Assembly (NCBI RefSeq): GCF_008923365.1
Contig: NZ_WBMR01000002.1
Coordinates: forward strand, 59,959-123,958
Length of the DNA: 64,000 bases
Direction: 5' to 3'
From: Actinomadura montaniterrae
Lineage (GTDB): Bacteria > Actinomycetota > Actinomycetes > Streptosporangiales > Streptosporangiaceae
Position 1 is the first letter of the stretch. Each line of letters begins with the position of its first letter. The notes below the pieces were generated by a model. That model saw only the letters and a program-made list of their open reading frames with translations, did no database searches and was not told where the DNA came from. The position numbers and the translations under genes were made by a program. Positions 1 to 7,555 of this stretch are shown piece by piece.

Positions 1-47
1 CGTCTCGTCCAACCCCCGCGGTTCGCCCTTGCGCGGCGCCTACCGGA

Positions 48-112
48 GTTGCGTCGAATTCGACGCAACCGTACGATCGACCCCGTTGCCCAGATGCGTC
101 GAATTCGACGCA
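48..112. promoter_or_regulatory. Pair of near-identical palindromic operators
   Basis: Two perfect palindromes share the core TGCGTCGAATTCGACGCA. The first spans 48-69, with perfect symmetry over 22 bp, and the second spans 95-112 (18 bp). Their centres are 45 bp apart, roughly four helical turns, and the second ends 46 bp before the start codon at 159. Two copies of one dyad in a promoter is the usual layout for a dimeric one-component repressor such as TetR, MarR or HxlR. The regulator is not in the window; it may lie just to the left. That the sites control the gene trio at 159-2862 is inference. Confidence 0.75.
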
Positions 113-158
113 CTTCGCGTCGCGCCGTCGACGCGCCCACCTGACGAAAGGGCCGCTC

Positions 159-731
159 ATGAAGATCAGCATCATCGGCAAGGGGAACGTCGGCTCCGCG
201 CTGGAGCGCCGTCTCACCGCGGCCGGGCACACCGTCACCACGGCGAACTCCTCCACCGCCCCGGACCGGGTCGCGGCGCAGGTCGCCGAGGCCGACGCCA
301 CCGCGCTGGCCGTGCCGTTCCCCGCCGTCGCGCAGTTCGACGCCGAGATCAAGACCGCCCTGCGGAACAGGGTCGTCATCGACGCCACCAACCCGCTGGC
401 CGCCGACTTCATGTCGCTGACCATCGGGCACACCACCTCGGGGGGCGAGCAGGTCGCCGCCGCACTTCCCGGCGCACGGGTGGTCAAGGCCTTCAACACC
501 GTGCTCGCCGCCACGCTGGAGGTTCCCGGCCTGTTCTTGCCGGTGGCCTCCGACGATAAGACCGCCAAGAAGACCGTGCTGGAGCTGGGCACGCAGCTCG
601 GCTTCGACGCCGTGGACATCGGCCCGCTGGCCAACGCCCGCTACATGGAGCCGGCCGTGGAACTGTTGGTCCAGCTCGCGTACGGGCAAGGGATGGGCGA
701 AGGCATCGGCTTCACCCTGGCACGGGCATGA
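159..731 (+). CDS. NADPH:F420-reductase-like NAD(P)-binding protein
   Basis: The 190-residue protein begins with the Rossmann motif GKGNVG (residues 7-12) and continues with the compact alpha/beta fold of the F420-dependent NADP oxidoreductase family, which moves hydride between NADPH and coenzyme F420. The later VVKAFNT segment is also typical of the family. Such short relatives often act as general NAD(P)-binding reductases, so the F420 role is only probable. The ATG follows a weak purine stretch (AAAGGG). It is first of three co-directional genes with a dehydrogenase and an exporter and sits behind the twin palindromes, suggesting an inducible detoxification operon. It is likely cytoplasmic, since no signal or membrane segment is seen. 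Confidence 0.8.
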   Translation: MKISIIGKGNVGSALERRLTAAGHTVTTANSSTAPDRVAAQVAEADATALAVPFPAVAQFDAEIKTALRNRVVIDATNPLAADFMSLTIGHTTSGGEQVAAALPGARVVKAFNTVLAATLEVPGLFLPVASDDKTAKKTVLELGTQLGFDAVDIGPLANARYMEPAVELLVQLAYGQGMGEGIGFTLARA

Positions 732-876
732 CGATCCCCAGGTGGACGGCGGGATTCCGCCCGGCGGTCGTCAGGCCGCACGGGCGGATCCCGTCCCATG
801 CCTTCGGCGTGCAGGCCTCCGGGCCGAGGTTTGAAGCGCAGACCATTCGCGCGACCGGCACCGGAAGGAGCGGGAA

Positions 877-1614
877 ATGACCGATCAGGATCTGTCCGGC
901 AGGGTGGCCCTGCTCACCGGGGCGTCAGGGGGCATCGGCCTGGCGCTGGGCCGGCTCCTCATCGCCTCCGGCGTGAAGACCGCCTTCGTCTACGGGTCGC
1001 ACTCCGGCCCCGCTCACGAGTTGGTCGCCCAGGCCCAGAACGCGGGGATCGGCGCGGTCGCGCTCGCCGGCGACCTCGCCGACCCTCATGTCCCGGCCAG
1101 GCTGCTGGACGACGCCGCCGACGCGCTCGGCGGCCCCGTGGACATCCTGATCCCCAACGCGGGCCACGCGCTCCAGCAGGACTACACCACGCTCGACCTC
1201 CAGGCGTGGGACCGCACGCTCGCGGTCAACCTGCGCGCCCCCTTCCTGCTGGCCCAGCACGCCCTGCCGGGCATGGCCGCACGCGGCTACGGGCGCGTGC
1301 TGTTCATGTCCTCGGCCGCCGCCTTCACCGGCGGCGTCATCGGCGCGGACTACGCCGCGTCCAAGGCCGGACTGCACGGCCTGACCCACTTCCTGGCCGC
1401 CCGCGTCGCCTCCAGCGGCGTGACGGTCAACGCCCTGGCGCCCGCTCTGATCGCCGACACGCGCATGCTGCCCGGCAACGCCGATCCCCGCGCCCTGCCC
1501 GTCGGCCGGTTCGGCCGGCCCGAGGAGGTCGCCGACCTGGCGATGGCCGTCCTGCGCAACGGATACCTCACCAACCAGGTGCTGAGCCTGGACGGCGGCG
1601 CCTACCCGCGCTGA
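877..1614 (+). CDS. Short-chain dehydrogenase/reductase
   Basis: A 245-residue classical SDR. The cofactor motif TGASGGIG is at residues 14-21, the NAG motif near 95, the catalytic Ser near 146 and YAASK with Tyr159/Lys163. The C-terminal LDGGAYPR is typical of the family. It should catalyse NAD(P)-dependent oxidation or reduction of an alcohol/carbonyl; the substrate cannot be read from sequence. The start follows AAGGAGCGGGAA, a good ribosome-binding site. It lies 145 bp after the F420-reductase-like gene and 30 bp before the MFS exporter, so the three probably share a transcript. Confidence 0.9.
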   Translation: MTDQDLSGRVALLTGASGGIGLALGRLLIASGVKTAFVYGSHSGPAHELVAQAQNAGIGAVALAGDLADPHVPARLLDDAADALGGPVDILIPNAGHALQQDYTTLDLQAWDRTLAVNLRAPFLLAQHALPGMAARGYGRVLFMSSAAAFTGGVIGADYAASKAGLHGLTHFLAARVASSGVTVNALAPALIADTRMLPGNADPRALPVGRFGRPEEVADLAMAVLRNGYLTNQVLSLDGGAYPR

Positions 1615-1644
1615 CCCCTCCCCCTTCGCTGACAGGAGCCCCCC

Positions 1645-2862
1645 ATGCCCGTGGCCCTGCTCGCCCTCGCGATCAGCGCGTTCGGCATCGGAACCACCGA
1701 ATTCATCATCAACGGCCTGCTGCCCGACCTGGCCGCCGACCTCGGCGTCGGCATCCCGGCCGCCGGGCTGCTGGTCTCGGGATACGCGGCCGGCGTGGTC
1801 ATCGGCGCGCCGCTTCTCACCATGGCGGGGGCGCGCCTGCCCCGCAAGGCCATGCTGCTCGCCCTGATGACCCTCTTCCTTGCAGGGAACCTGCTTTCAG
1901 CGCTGGCCCCCTCCTACGGGGTGCTGATGGCCGGACGGATCGTCGCGGCCTTCTCCCACGGCGCCTTCTTCGGCGTCGGCGCCGTCGTCGCGGCGGACCT
2001 GGTGCGACCGGCCAAGCGCGCCAGCGCGCTGTCGGTGATGTTCTCCGGACTGAGCCTGGCGAACGTCCTCGGCGTGCCCGCCGGCACCGCGATCGGGCAG
2101 GCGCTCGGCTGGCGCGCCGCCTTCTGGGCCGTCGTCGCCGTCGCGGTGGTCGGCCTCGCCGGGGTGGCGGCGCTGGTCCCCTCCCGCCCGCGCCCCCGAG
2201 AGCAGAGCCTCGTGCGCGAGCTGAGCGTCTTCCGGCAGGGCGGCGTGTGGCTGGCACTGGCCATGACCGTGTTCGGATTCGCACCCGTGTTCACCGTGAT
2301 CACCTTCATCGCGCCGATGATGACCGAGATGGGCGACTTCTCCCCCGGTGCGGTACCCGTGGTCATGGGGCTGCTGGGGATCGGCCTGGTCGCGGGCAAC
2401 CTTCTCGGCGGCCGCATGGCCGACCGGGCCGTGCTGCCCGCTGTCTACATCTCCGTCGGCGCCCTCACCGCCCTGTCGGCGATCGTCGCCGTGACGGCGG
2501 GCAGCAAGCAGGCCTTCATCGTCGCGATCGTCCTGTTCGGGGTGGCCGCCTTCGCCACGATCCCGCCGCTGCAGACATGGGTGCTGGACAGCGCCTCGCA
2601 AGGGCCCGCTTTGGCGTCGGCGGCCAACATCGGCGCGTTCAACCTGGCCAACGCCCTCGGCTCACTGCTCGCAGGACTCACCATCCAGGCCGGGCACGGA
2701 TACGCGGCACCAGCCTGGATCGGCATGGCCCTGGGGCTGGTCGGCCTGGCGGTGACCGGGCTGGTGAGCCTACGCGTCCGCCGCCAAGCCGTGCAGACGG
2801 ATGCAGACCGGAAAGTGGCCGCCGAGGATGCGAGCGGTGACGTCCTTGAGATCAGCCAGTGA
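1645..2862 (+). CDS. MFS efflux transporter, 12-TM (AraJ/Cmx-like)
   Basis: A 405-residue integral membrane protein with about twelve hydrophobic segments, starting directly at the first helix. The early GIGTTEFIINGLLPDLA stretch is characteristic of the AraJ/CmlA-like drug:H+ antiporter (DHA1) group. It should export a small compound using the proton gradient; the substrate is unknown. The start has AGGAG six bases upstream. As last gene of the trio behind the twin palindromes it fits an efflux partner for compounds modified by the two upstream oxidoreductases, which is inference. The C-terminus carries a short hydrophilic tail after the last helix. Confidence 0.88.
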   Translation: MPVALLALAISAFGIGTTEFIINGLLPDLAADLGVGIPAAGLLVSGYAAGVVIGAPLLTMAGARLPRKAMLLALMTLFLAGNLLSALAPSYGVLMAGRIVAAFSHGAFFGVGAVVAADLVRPAKRASALSVMFSGLSLANVLGVPAGTAIGQALGWRAAFWAVVAVAVVGLAGVAALVPSRPRPREQSLVRELSVFRQGGVWLALAMTVFGFAPVFTVITFIAPMMTEMGDFSPGAVPVVMGLLGIGLVAGNLLGGRMADRAVLPAVYISVGALTALSAIVAVTAGSKQAFIVAIVLFGVAAFATIPPLQTWVLDSASQGPALASAANIGAFNLANALGSLLAGLTIQAGHGYAAPAWIGMALGLVGLAVTGLVSLRVRRQAVQTDADRKVAAEDASGDVLEISQ

Positions 2863-2878
2863 CGCGGGACACCGAATC

Positions 2879-2985
2879 CTAAGGAATGCCTTCAAAGGCC
2901 AGCAGCACGACCATGGACCAGCCCGCGAACACGACCGCGAGATGGGTGACGAGGTCATCGGCGATGAAGTCGCCAGGGCGAGAAC
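2879..2985 (-). pseudogene. C-terminal relic of a membrane protein
   Basis: In the 319 bp between the exporter and the NTF2-like gene, one minus-strand frame reads like a genuine protein end. It starts near SRPGDFIADDLVTH, runs into a hydrophobic helix (AVVFAGWSMVVLLAFEG) and stops with TAG at 2879-2881. There is no start codon or ribosome-binding site, and upstream in this frame the sequence loses coding character. I take it as the 3' remnant of a deleted gene for a small membrane protein of unknown family. The rest of the interval, 2990-3181, shows nothing I can assign. Confidence 0.35.
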
Positions 2986-3181
2986 CGTTCCTTTGATCAG
3001 GGCGTCCGCGACTCCCCGTGACCCCTCTCGGGCGCCCCTAAGATCGTCGCCTCATCCATCGCGGGCCCCGTCACCCGGAAGCCGGTCTCAAGCGGGGGAC
3101 AGCGGATTACGCTCCCTCCAGCCTTCCGGCTGGTCCGGTTCACGTCCGGCCCCGGACAGGGCCGTCTCACCGGAGCCGCAG

Positions 3182-3643
3182 TTAGCGGAGCGGGATTTCG
3201 ATGCCGTATTCGTCCTTGGGCCGGGGGCCGTGGATGCGCCTGTCGGCTTCGGTGATGGCGACGTCGTTGATGCTCGCCTCGCGGCGTCGCATGAGTCCGC
3301 GCTCGTCGAACTCCCAGAGTTCGTTGCCGTAACTGCGCCACCACTGGCCTTCCGCATCGTGCCACTCGTACTGAAAGCGGACGGCGATGCGGTTCTCGCG
3401 GAATCCCCAGAGGCTCTTGCGGAGGGCGTAGTCCAGTTCGCGTTCCCATTTGCGCGTCAGGAACGCGACGATCTCGTCGCGGCCGCTGATGAAGGTGTCG
3501 CGGTTCCGCCACACCGAGTCCGGCGTGTAGGCCGACGCCACGCGTTCGGGATCGCGGGTGTTCCATGCGTCCTCGGCCGCCTGGACCTTCTGCAGGGCCG
3601 TCTCCCGGGTGAACGGGGGGTAGGGCGGACGATCTTCTGGCAT
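3182..3643 (-). CDS. NTF2-like protein (DUF1348 family)
   Basis: The 153-residue protein matches the DUF1348 branch of the NTF2-like/SnoaL fold. It has the conserved opening [18 protein letters not shown], the middle [17 protein letters not shown] and W-rich strands [16 protein letters not shown]. These cone-shaped proteins bind small ligands and some are enzymes, but no activity is established for this family. It is cytoplasmic with no signal. It is transcribed divergently from the TetR gene at 3731, and two identical-arm operators lie between them, so it is very probably the regulator's target. Length is normal for the family. Confidence 0.88.
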   Translation of the reverse strand: MPEDRPPYPPFTRETALQKVQAAEDAWNTRDPERVASAYTPDSVWRNRDTFISGRDEIVAFLTRKWERELDYALRKSLWGFRENRIAVRFQYEWHDAEGQWWRSYGNELWEFDERGLMRRREASINDVAITEADRRIHGPRPKDEYGIEIPLR

Positions 3644-3660
3644 GGCGGCCTCCTCGCATT

Positions 3661-3712
3661 GAGAACGGTCGTTCTCTACCGATGGGCGCTACGCTAGAGA
3701 ACGCTCGTTCTC
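3661..3712. promoter_or_regulatory. Twin TetR-type operators in divergent promoter
   Basis: Two dyads with identical arms, GAGAACGnnCGTTCTC, lie at 3661-3676 and 3697-3712, centred 36 bp apart. They sit between the divergent NTF2-like gene and the TetR gene. The second ends 18 bp before the regulator's ATG and the first begins 17 bp before the other gene's start, so binding would block both. The AGAACGnnCGTTCT core resembles operators described for several actinobacterial TetR proteins. Self-repression plus repression of the neighbour is the straightforward reading. Confidence 0.85.
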
Positions 3713-3730
3713 AATGTCAAGGAGGCGCGG

Positions 3731-4315
3731 ATGCCCGCCCCGATCACCGAGGAGCAGACGCGGTCCGACCGGGAAGCACTGCTCGACGCCGCGGAAGGGC
3801 TCTTCTACGCGCGCGGGATCCAGGCCGTCGGGATGGACGACGTCCGCAGGGCCTCCGGCCTGCCGCTCAAGCGGATCTACCGGATCTTCGCCGCCAAGGA
3901 GGACCTCGTCGTCGCGATGCTCAGACGGCGCGACGCGCGCTGGCGGAACAGCCTGACCGTCCACGTGGAACGGGTCCCCGATCCCCGCGACCGGGTCCTC
4001 GCGGTCTTCGACTGGCTCGCCGAGTGGTTCGCCGAGCCGGGCTTCCGCGGTTGCGCCTGGGTCAACGCCCACGGCGAACTCGGCCCGTCGTCCCCGGCGG
4101 TGCTCGCCGAGGTCCGCGCGCACAAGCGGGCGTTCCACGAGCAGATCACCGCATGGGTCCGGGACGCCGGATCATCGGCGGCCGAAGCGGTCTTCCTGCT
4201 CGCCGAGGGAGCCATCGTGACCGCCGGCATCACCGGCGACCCCGCCCCCGCCCGCCACGCACGCGCTGCCGCCGCGACCCTGCTCGATACGAACGCGCCG
4301 TCCAGCGCTTCCTGA
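3731..4315 (+). CDS. TetR/AcrR family repressor
   Basis: A 194-residue regulator. The N-terminal helix-turn-helix covers about residues 10-55 (LLDAAEGLFYARGIQAVGMD, then the recognition helix LPLKRIYRIFAAKEDLV). The remaining helical domain would bind a ligand and dimerise; it includes GCAWVNAHGE, a segment common in TetR_C domains of this subgroup. The start follows AAGGAGGCGCGG. The twin operators immediately upstream indicate autoregulation and control of the divergent NTF2-like gene. The inducer is unknown. Confidence 0.92.
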   Translation: MPAPITEEQTRSDREALLDAAEGLFYARGIQAVGMDDVRRASGLPLKRIYRIFAAKEDLVVAMLRRRDARWRNSLTVHVERVPDPRDRVLAVFDWLAEWFAEPGFRGCAWVNAHGELGPSSPAVLAEVRAHKRAFHEQITAWVRDAGSSAAEAVFLLAEGAIVTAGITGDPAPARHARAAAATLLDTNAPSSAS

Positions 4316-4464
4316 CCGACGTGGAGACCGGCGGGTACCGCACCGGCTACACAATCAAGCCCAGCCGACCACTCGAGGACCTGTTGAGTCCCGTCGCCGA
4401 GGCAAGGCTGCACGATGCTGCGGCACCGGTCACGCAGGGCTGCGTTGCGATTTCGCGAAAGAGA

Positions 4465-4490
4465 ACGCCCCCGTCGTGTGACGGGGGCGT
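4465..4490 (-). terminator. Intrinsic terminator of the 36-residue gene
   Basis: A perfect 11-bp stem, ACGCCCCCGTC / GACGGGGGCGT, with a GTGT loop lies 27 bp past the stop of the miniprotein gene. On the minus strand it is followed by TTCTCTTTCGCG, a moderately T-rich tail. This is a convincing factor-independent terminator for that gene. Confidence 0.75.
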
Positions 4491-4516
4491 GGGCGGGTGA
4501 GGGCGCTGTGCAGGGG

Positions 4517-4627
4517 TCACCGCTTGAGCGCCTTGGCGAGGCGGGCGCGGCGGGCGTTGCGCGCCTCGGCCTGCCGCTCGCGTACGCGGTCGGCGATGAT
4601 GACCCGGCTGATGTCCGTGCTGTACAT
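4517..4627 (-). CDS. 36-residue basic miniprotein
   Basis: A short gene of 36 codons whose product begins MYSTDISRVIIADRVRERQ and ends in an Arg/Ala/Lys-rich helix (about 11 Arg or Lys in the last 23 residues). A strong ribosome-binding site, AAGGAGCAGGGC, sits before the ATG, and a perfect hairpin terminator follows the stop, so it looks like a complete monocistronic gene. The charged amphipathic helix could bind nucleic acid or membrane. I do not recognise a named family. The promoter region holds phased CCTnAGG repeats. A longer frame starting at 4711 is possible but lacks a ribosome-binding site. Confidence 0.65.
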   Translation of the reverse strand: MYSTDISRVIIADRVRERQAEARNARRARLAKALKR

Positions 4628-4678
4628 GCCCTGCTCCTTGTCTCCGCCGGGCCCTCTTGGCCCGACATGTACAAGGTT

Positions 4679-4755
4679 CGTCCTAAGGCCCCAGGGCCCA
4701 CATCGGGACAACGCCCTATTCGCGCGCCTCAGGACGCCTTAGGACGCCTTAGGCC
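4679..4755. promoter_or_regulatory. Phased CCTnAGG repeats upstream of miniprotein
   Basis: Three 10-bp direct repeats, GCCTCAGGAC, GCCTTAGGAC and GCCTTAGGCC, run head-to-tail at 4726-4755, exactly one helical turn apart. An inverted copy, CGTCCTAAGGC, lies at 4679-4689 and is the exact reverse complement of GCCTTAGGACG at 4736-4746. Cooperative protein binding on one DNA face is the likely reason. The rest of 4628-4954 holds the serine-hydrolase promoter region; I see no gene there. Confidence 0.55.
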
Positions 4756-4954
4756 CCGCGGCCTGCGGACCTGCCACGACGAGAGCGCCGCCGGCATCGC
4801 CGCTCAGCCCGCCGGCCTCCGACGCACCGCCGGCCTGCGCTGGTTCCTTGGTGTCGGTGTATCGCGGGCGTATCGAAAATCCCATACGTCACCGCAACGG
4901 TCTTCCGTCTTCAGTGGGGCCCGGGCATTCGTCGATCAGGAAAGGTCCGTGATC

Positions 4955-6211
4955 ATGGACTCGAATTCCGTACGTGGGATCAACCGGCGGCGGCTGCTCG
5001 GGTGGAGCGGGTTGACGGCCGCCGGGGCGGTGGCGGCCAGCGCGCCGCTGATGGGCTTTCGATCCGAGGACGCCGCGGCCGCGGGACGGCGACTTCCGAT
5101 CCGAACCGGCCCCGGCATCCCGCCGGCCACCCGCCCCGGCGGCGCCTACGACCGCTATGTGGCGAAGCTGGCCGCCGAGGGGAAGTTCTCCGGCGTGGTG
5201 CTGTTGTCGCACAAGGGCCGGACGGTTCTGTCGCGCAGCTATGGCATGGCCGACAAGGAGAAAAGGATCCGCAATCACGAGGGCACCGCGTTCAGCCTCA
5301 GCTCGGCGGGCAAGCCGTTCCACGCGGTGGCCGTCTTGCAGCTGGCGCAGCAGGGGAAGCTGAAGCTGTCGGACACGGTGGGCACCCACCTGAAGGGCTT
5401 CGCCAAGAACATCGCCGAGCAGGTGACCGTCCACCACCTGTTGTCCGGCACGTCCGGGCTCGAAAGTCCGGATGAGAACGTGCAGCGCGTCTTCCAGAGC
5501 CGCGAAGAGGTACACGAGTATTACGAGCAGCGGGCCCGGCAGGCGAAACTCGTGGGCGTCCCGGGCGTGCCCGACACCTCCCACGCGGAGGCGGAGGTCA
5601 CCATTTCCGCGCTGATCGTGGAAGCCGTCGCCGGCACGACGTACTGGGACTACGTCCAGGAACACATCTTCCGGCGCTGCGGCATGACCGGCTCGGCGTT
5701 CTACACCCGGCCGCAATGGCTCACCGACGAGCACATCGCGCACCCTTATATGACGCTGGCCGACGGCAGCCAGGTGGACGCCGTGCGCAACCTGGACAAG
5801 AGCAGCTCGGACCCGAACGTACCCGGCAAGAATCCGGGCCGCGCCTTCATCGATGCCCCCGGGGACGGCGGCTTCGCGACTGCGCCGGATCTGGTCCGGT
5901 TCGCGCACGGGCTGGGCGACGGCACGCTGCTCGACCGGCCGTGGGCCGACGTGCTCACCGGGGCCAAGATCCCCCACGGACCGGCGTCGTTCGGGGCGTA
6001 CGGGATCCCGATCTCCATCGTCAACGGCCAGTGGATGTACCAGCGCGCCGGCGGCAACCCCGGCGTCGGCGCCAACTGGGACATCTACCCGTACACCGGC
6101 TGGGTCGGCGTCATCCTCGGCAACTGCGACGGCATGCCGCTGCAGGAGATGATCGGCCAGGAGATGCAGGCGATCACCGGAGCCTCGCCCGGCGACGGGG
6201 CCGGCGGCTGA
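4955..6211 (+). CDS. TAT-exported serine hydrolase, beta-lactamase/DD-peptidase fold
   Basis: The 418-residue protein starts at the ATG after AGGAAAGG. Its N-terminus NRRRLLGWSGLTAAGAVAASAP is a twin-arginine signal, so the mature enzyme should be outside the membrane. The nucleophile motif SxxK is Ser117-Ala-Gly-Lys120, placing it in the class C beta-lactamase/esterase superfamily (PF00144). Oddly, the second motif, usually YxN/YxS before a conserved ALLG-like helix, aligns with HAE in TSHAEAEVTIS, and the third (HxG/KTG) appears as RAGG. Catalysis may therefore differ from a lactamase, or be lost. Substrate unknown; an esterase or peptidase of wall fragments is possible. Confidence 0.85.
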   Translation: MDSNSVRGINRRRLLGWSGLTAAGAVAASAPLMGFRSEDAAAAGRRLPIRTGPGIPPATRPGGAYDRYVAKLAAEGKFSGVVLLSHKGRTVLSRSYGMADKEKRIRNHEGTAFSLSSAGKPFHAVAVLQLAQQGKLKLSDTVGTHLKGFAKNIAEQVTVHHLLSGTSGLESPDENVQRVFQSREEVHEYYEQRARQAKLVGVPGVPDTSHAEAEVTISALIVEAVAGTTYWDYVQEHIFRRCGMTGSAFYTRPQWLTDEHIAHPYMTLADGSQVDAVRNLDKSSSDPNVPGKNPGRAFIDAPGDGGFATAPDLVRFAHGLGDGTLLDRPWADVLTGAKIPHGPASFGAYGIPISIVNGQWMYQRAGGNPGVGANWDIYPYTGWVGVILGNCDGMPLQEMIGQEMQAITGASPGDGAGG

Positions 6212-6251
6212 AACAGCGCCTATCACTTACCCGGCAGCGCCAGATTCGGCT

Positions 6252-6764
6252 TCAAAATGAGGGCCTCGCGTCCCTGGAGGGAAACCACAGGAAGCCATCG
6301 GCGAACGGGACCAGGGAAGGCATCGGAACGCCGAGCTGAACGGTTTCGGCGACGACCAGGCCGTACAACGTTCCCGCCTGGAGCCGGTCGGCGTATTCCC
6401 GCTGGAGCTCGACCGGATCGACGAGCCACTCCGGATCCCAGCCGACCTTGGCGAGCTGGTATCCGCGGAGCTCGGCCAGAAGCCCGTACAGGCCGGCGCC
6501 CAGCTCGTCCAGTTCCTCGGGCGTCAGCCGCACCCGGGAGTGCCGGTCGATCGCCACATTGTGGCCGACACCGACCGGGATGATCGACATCTCGAGAAAG
6601 GGCCGGTCGGCGGCATCGAGCACGGTGTCGACCAATGGCTCGTGCAGCGCCACCCGGTGCGGGCCGGCGGGCAGCGGAGGATGCGCGGCGACGATACGGC
6701 GCGCCTCCTCGATGGCCGCATGGTTCTGCCCGTAGTTCAGCACGAGTTCGAACACGATCGCCAT
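6252..6764 (-). CDS. Uncharacterised 170-residue protein
   Basis: The product starts MAIVFELVLNYG after GGAGTGAAT, a good ribosome-binding site. It is a mixed alpha/beta soluble protein with no signal or membrane helix. Segments such as FLEMSIIPVGVGHNVAIDR, LTPEELDELGAGLYGLLAELRGY and the proline-rich end look like a globular domain, but I do not recognise a family. It is convergent with the serine hydrolase (41 bp apart) and divergent from the small ATPase at 6870, with 105 bp between. No mechanism can be inferred. Confidence 0.7.
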   Translation of the reverse strand: MAIVFELVLNYGQNHAAIEEARRIVAAHPPLPAGPHRVALHEPLVDTVLDAADRPFLEMSIIPVGVGHNVAIDRHSRVRLTPEELDELGAGLYGLLAELRGYQLAKVGWDPEWLVDPVELQREYADRLQAGTLYGLVVAETVQLGVPMPSLVPFADGFLWFPSRDARPSF

Positions 6765-6869
6765 ATTCACTCCAGACGTGACGGTCCCAGGTTCCATCCG
6801 TGCCGCCCTTGCGGCATTCCCTGCGATATCGGGTCGCGTGAGTTGGACGCCCGCTGGCACGCTGCCTCC

Positions 6870-7427
6870 ATGGATAATGCAAAAGTACTGCTCATCGGAG
6901 GACGAGCCGGTGCCGGCAAGACGACGGTGGGGTGGGAGGTTTCGGCGCTGCTGCGCTCCGAGGGCGTCGCTCACGCGATCATCGATGGCGACTTCATGGG
7001 GCAGGTGCATCCGGCACCAGCGGGAGACCCTCACCGCGCGGGAATCACCGAGAGCAACCTGACCGCCGTGTGGGCGAACTTCGCCCAGCGCGGCTACCGA
7101 TGCCTGGTCTATACGAACACCGCCAGCGTGCTGCCAGAGGCGACGGGCATGTTCGAGCGTGCCATGGGGGCCGGAGTGGGGATCACCCGGGTCCTGCTCA
7201 CCGCCTCCGATGCCACCGCCCGCGAGCGGCTGGTGGGCCGGGAGCTCGGCTCGGAGCTGGAGCAGGAGTTGGAAGGAAGTGTCCGCAAGGCACGGCTCCT
7301 GGACCAGCGGGCCCCCGCAGAGACCGTGCGCGTGGCGACGGACGGACGGCTCGTTGTGGACATCGCGCGGGAGGTGGTCGCCGCCACCGGTTGGGCCGGG
7401 CCTCACTTCGCCGCCCCCAGATCGTGA
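6870..7427 (+). CDS. Small P-loop kinase-like ATPase
   Basis: A 185-residue protein with the Walker A motif GGRAGAGKTT at residues 10-19, followed by a DGDFMGQ segment. Both are reminiscent of the shikimate/gluconate/adenylylsulfate kinase-like group that phosphorylates small molecules. The closing LVVDIAREVVAATGW also fits those kinases. Substrate unknown. The ATG lies only 105 bp from the divergent start at 6764, so regulation may be shared. A hairpin 19 bp past the stop probably ends transcription. No ribosome-binding site is obvious, so the message could be nearly leaderless. Confidence 0.78.
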   Translation: MDNAKVLLIGGRAGAGKTTVGWEVSALLRSEGVAHAIIDGDFMGQVHPAPAGDPHRAGITESNLTAVWANFAQRGYRCLVYTNTASVLPEATGMFERAMGAGVGITRVLLTASDATARERLVGRELGSELEQELEGSVRKARLLDQRAPAETVRVATDGRLVVDIAREVVAATGWAGPHFAAPRS

Positions 7428-7445
7428 TCGTGTTGATGGGCTGGT

Positions 7446-7468
7446 CCGGGAACCGGCACGGCTCCCGG
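7446..7468 (+). terminator. Hairpin after the small kinase gene
   Basis: CCGGGAACCG / CGGCTCCCGG form a 10-bp stem with one mismatch around a GCA loop, starting 19 bp after the stop at 7427. There is no T-tract, as is usual in actinobacteria. A second small dyad, GTCACC/GGTGAC (7519-7536), lies between this and the luciferase-like gene and could be part of that promoter. Confidence 0.45.
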
Positions 7469-7555
7469 TGACCGGGAAGCACCCTGTCACCGCCTGAGGG
7501 TGGGCGGCTGTGATGGCCGTCACCGAAAAGGGTGACCCTGTGGACGGGAGTGCGC

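Noticed and set aside
798-2840. A 680-codon plus-strand frame across the SDR and MFS genes
   Set aside because: Arg/Pro/Gly-rich shadow; the two genes in other frames have clear motifs and ribosome-binding sites.
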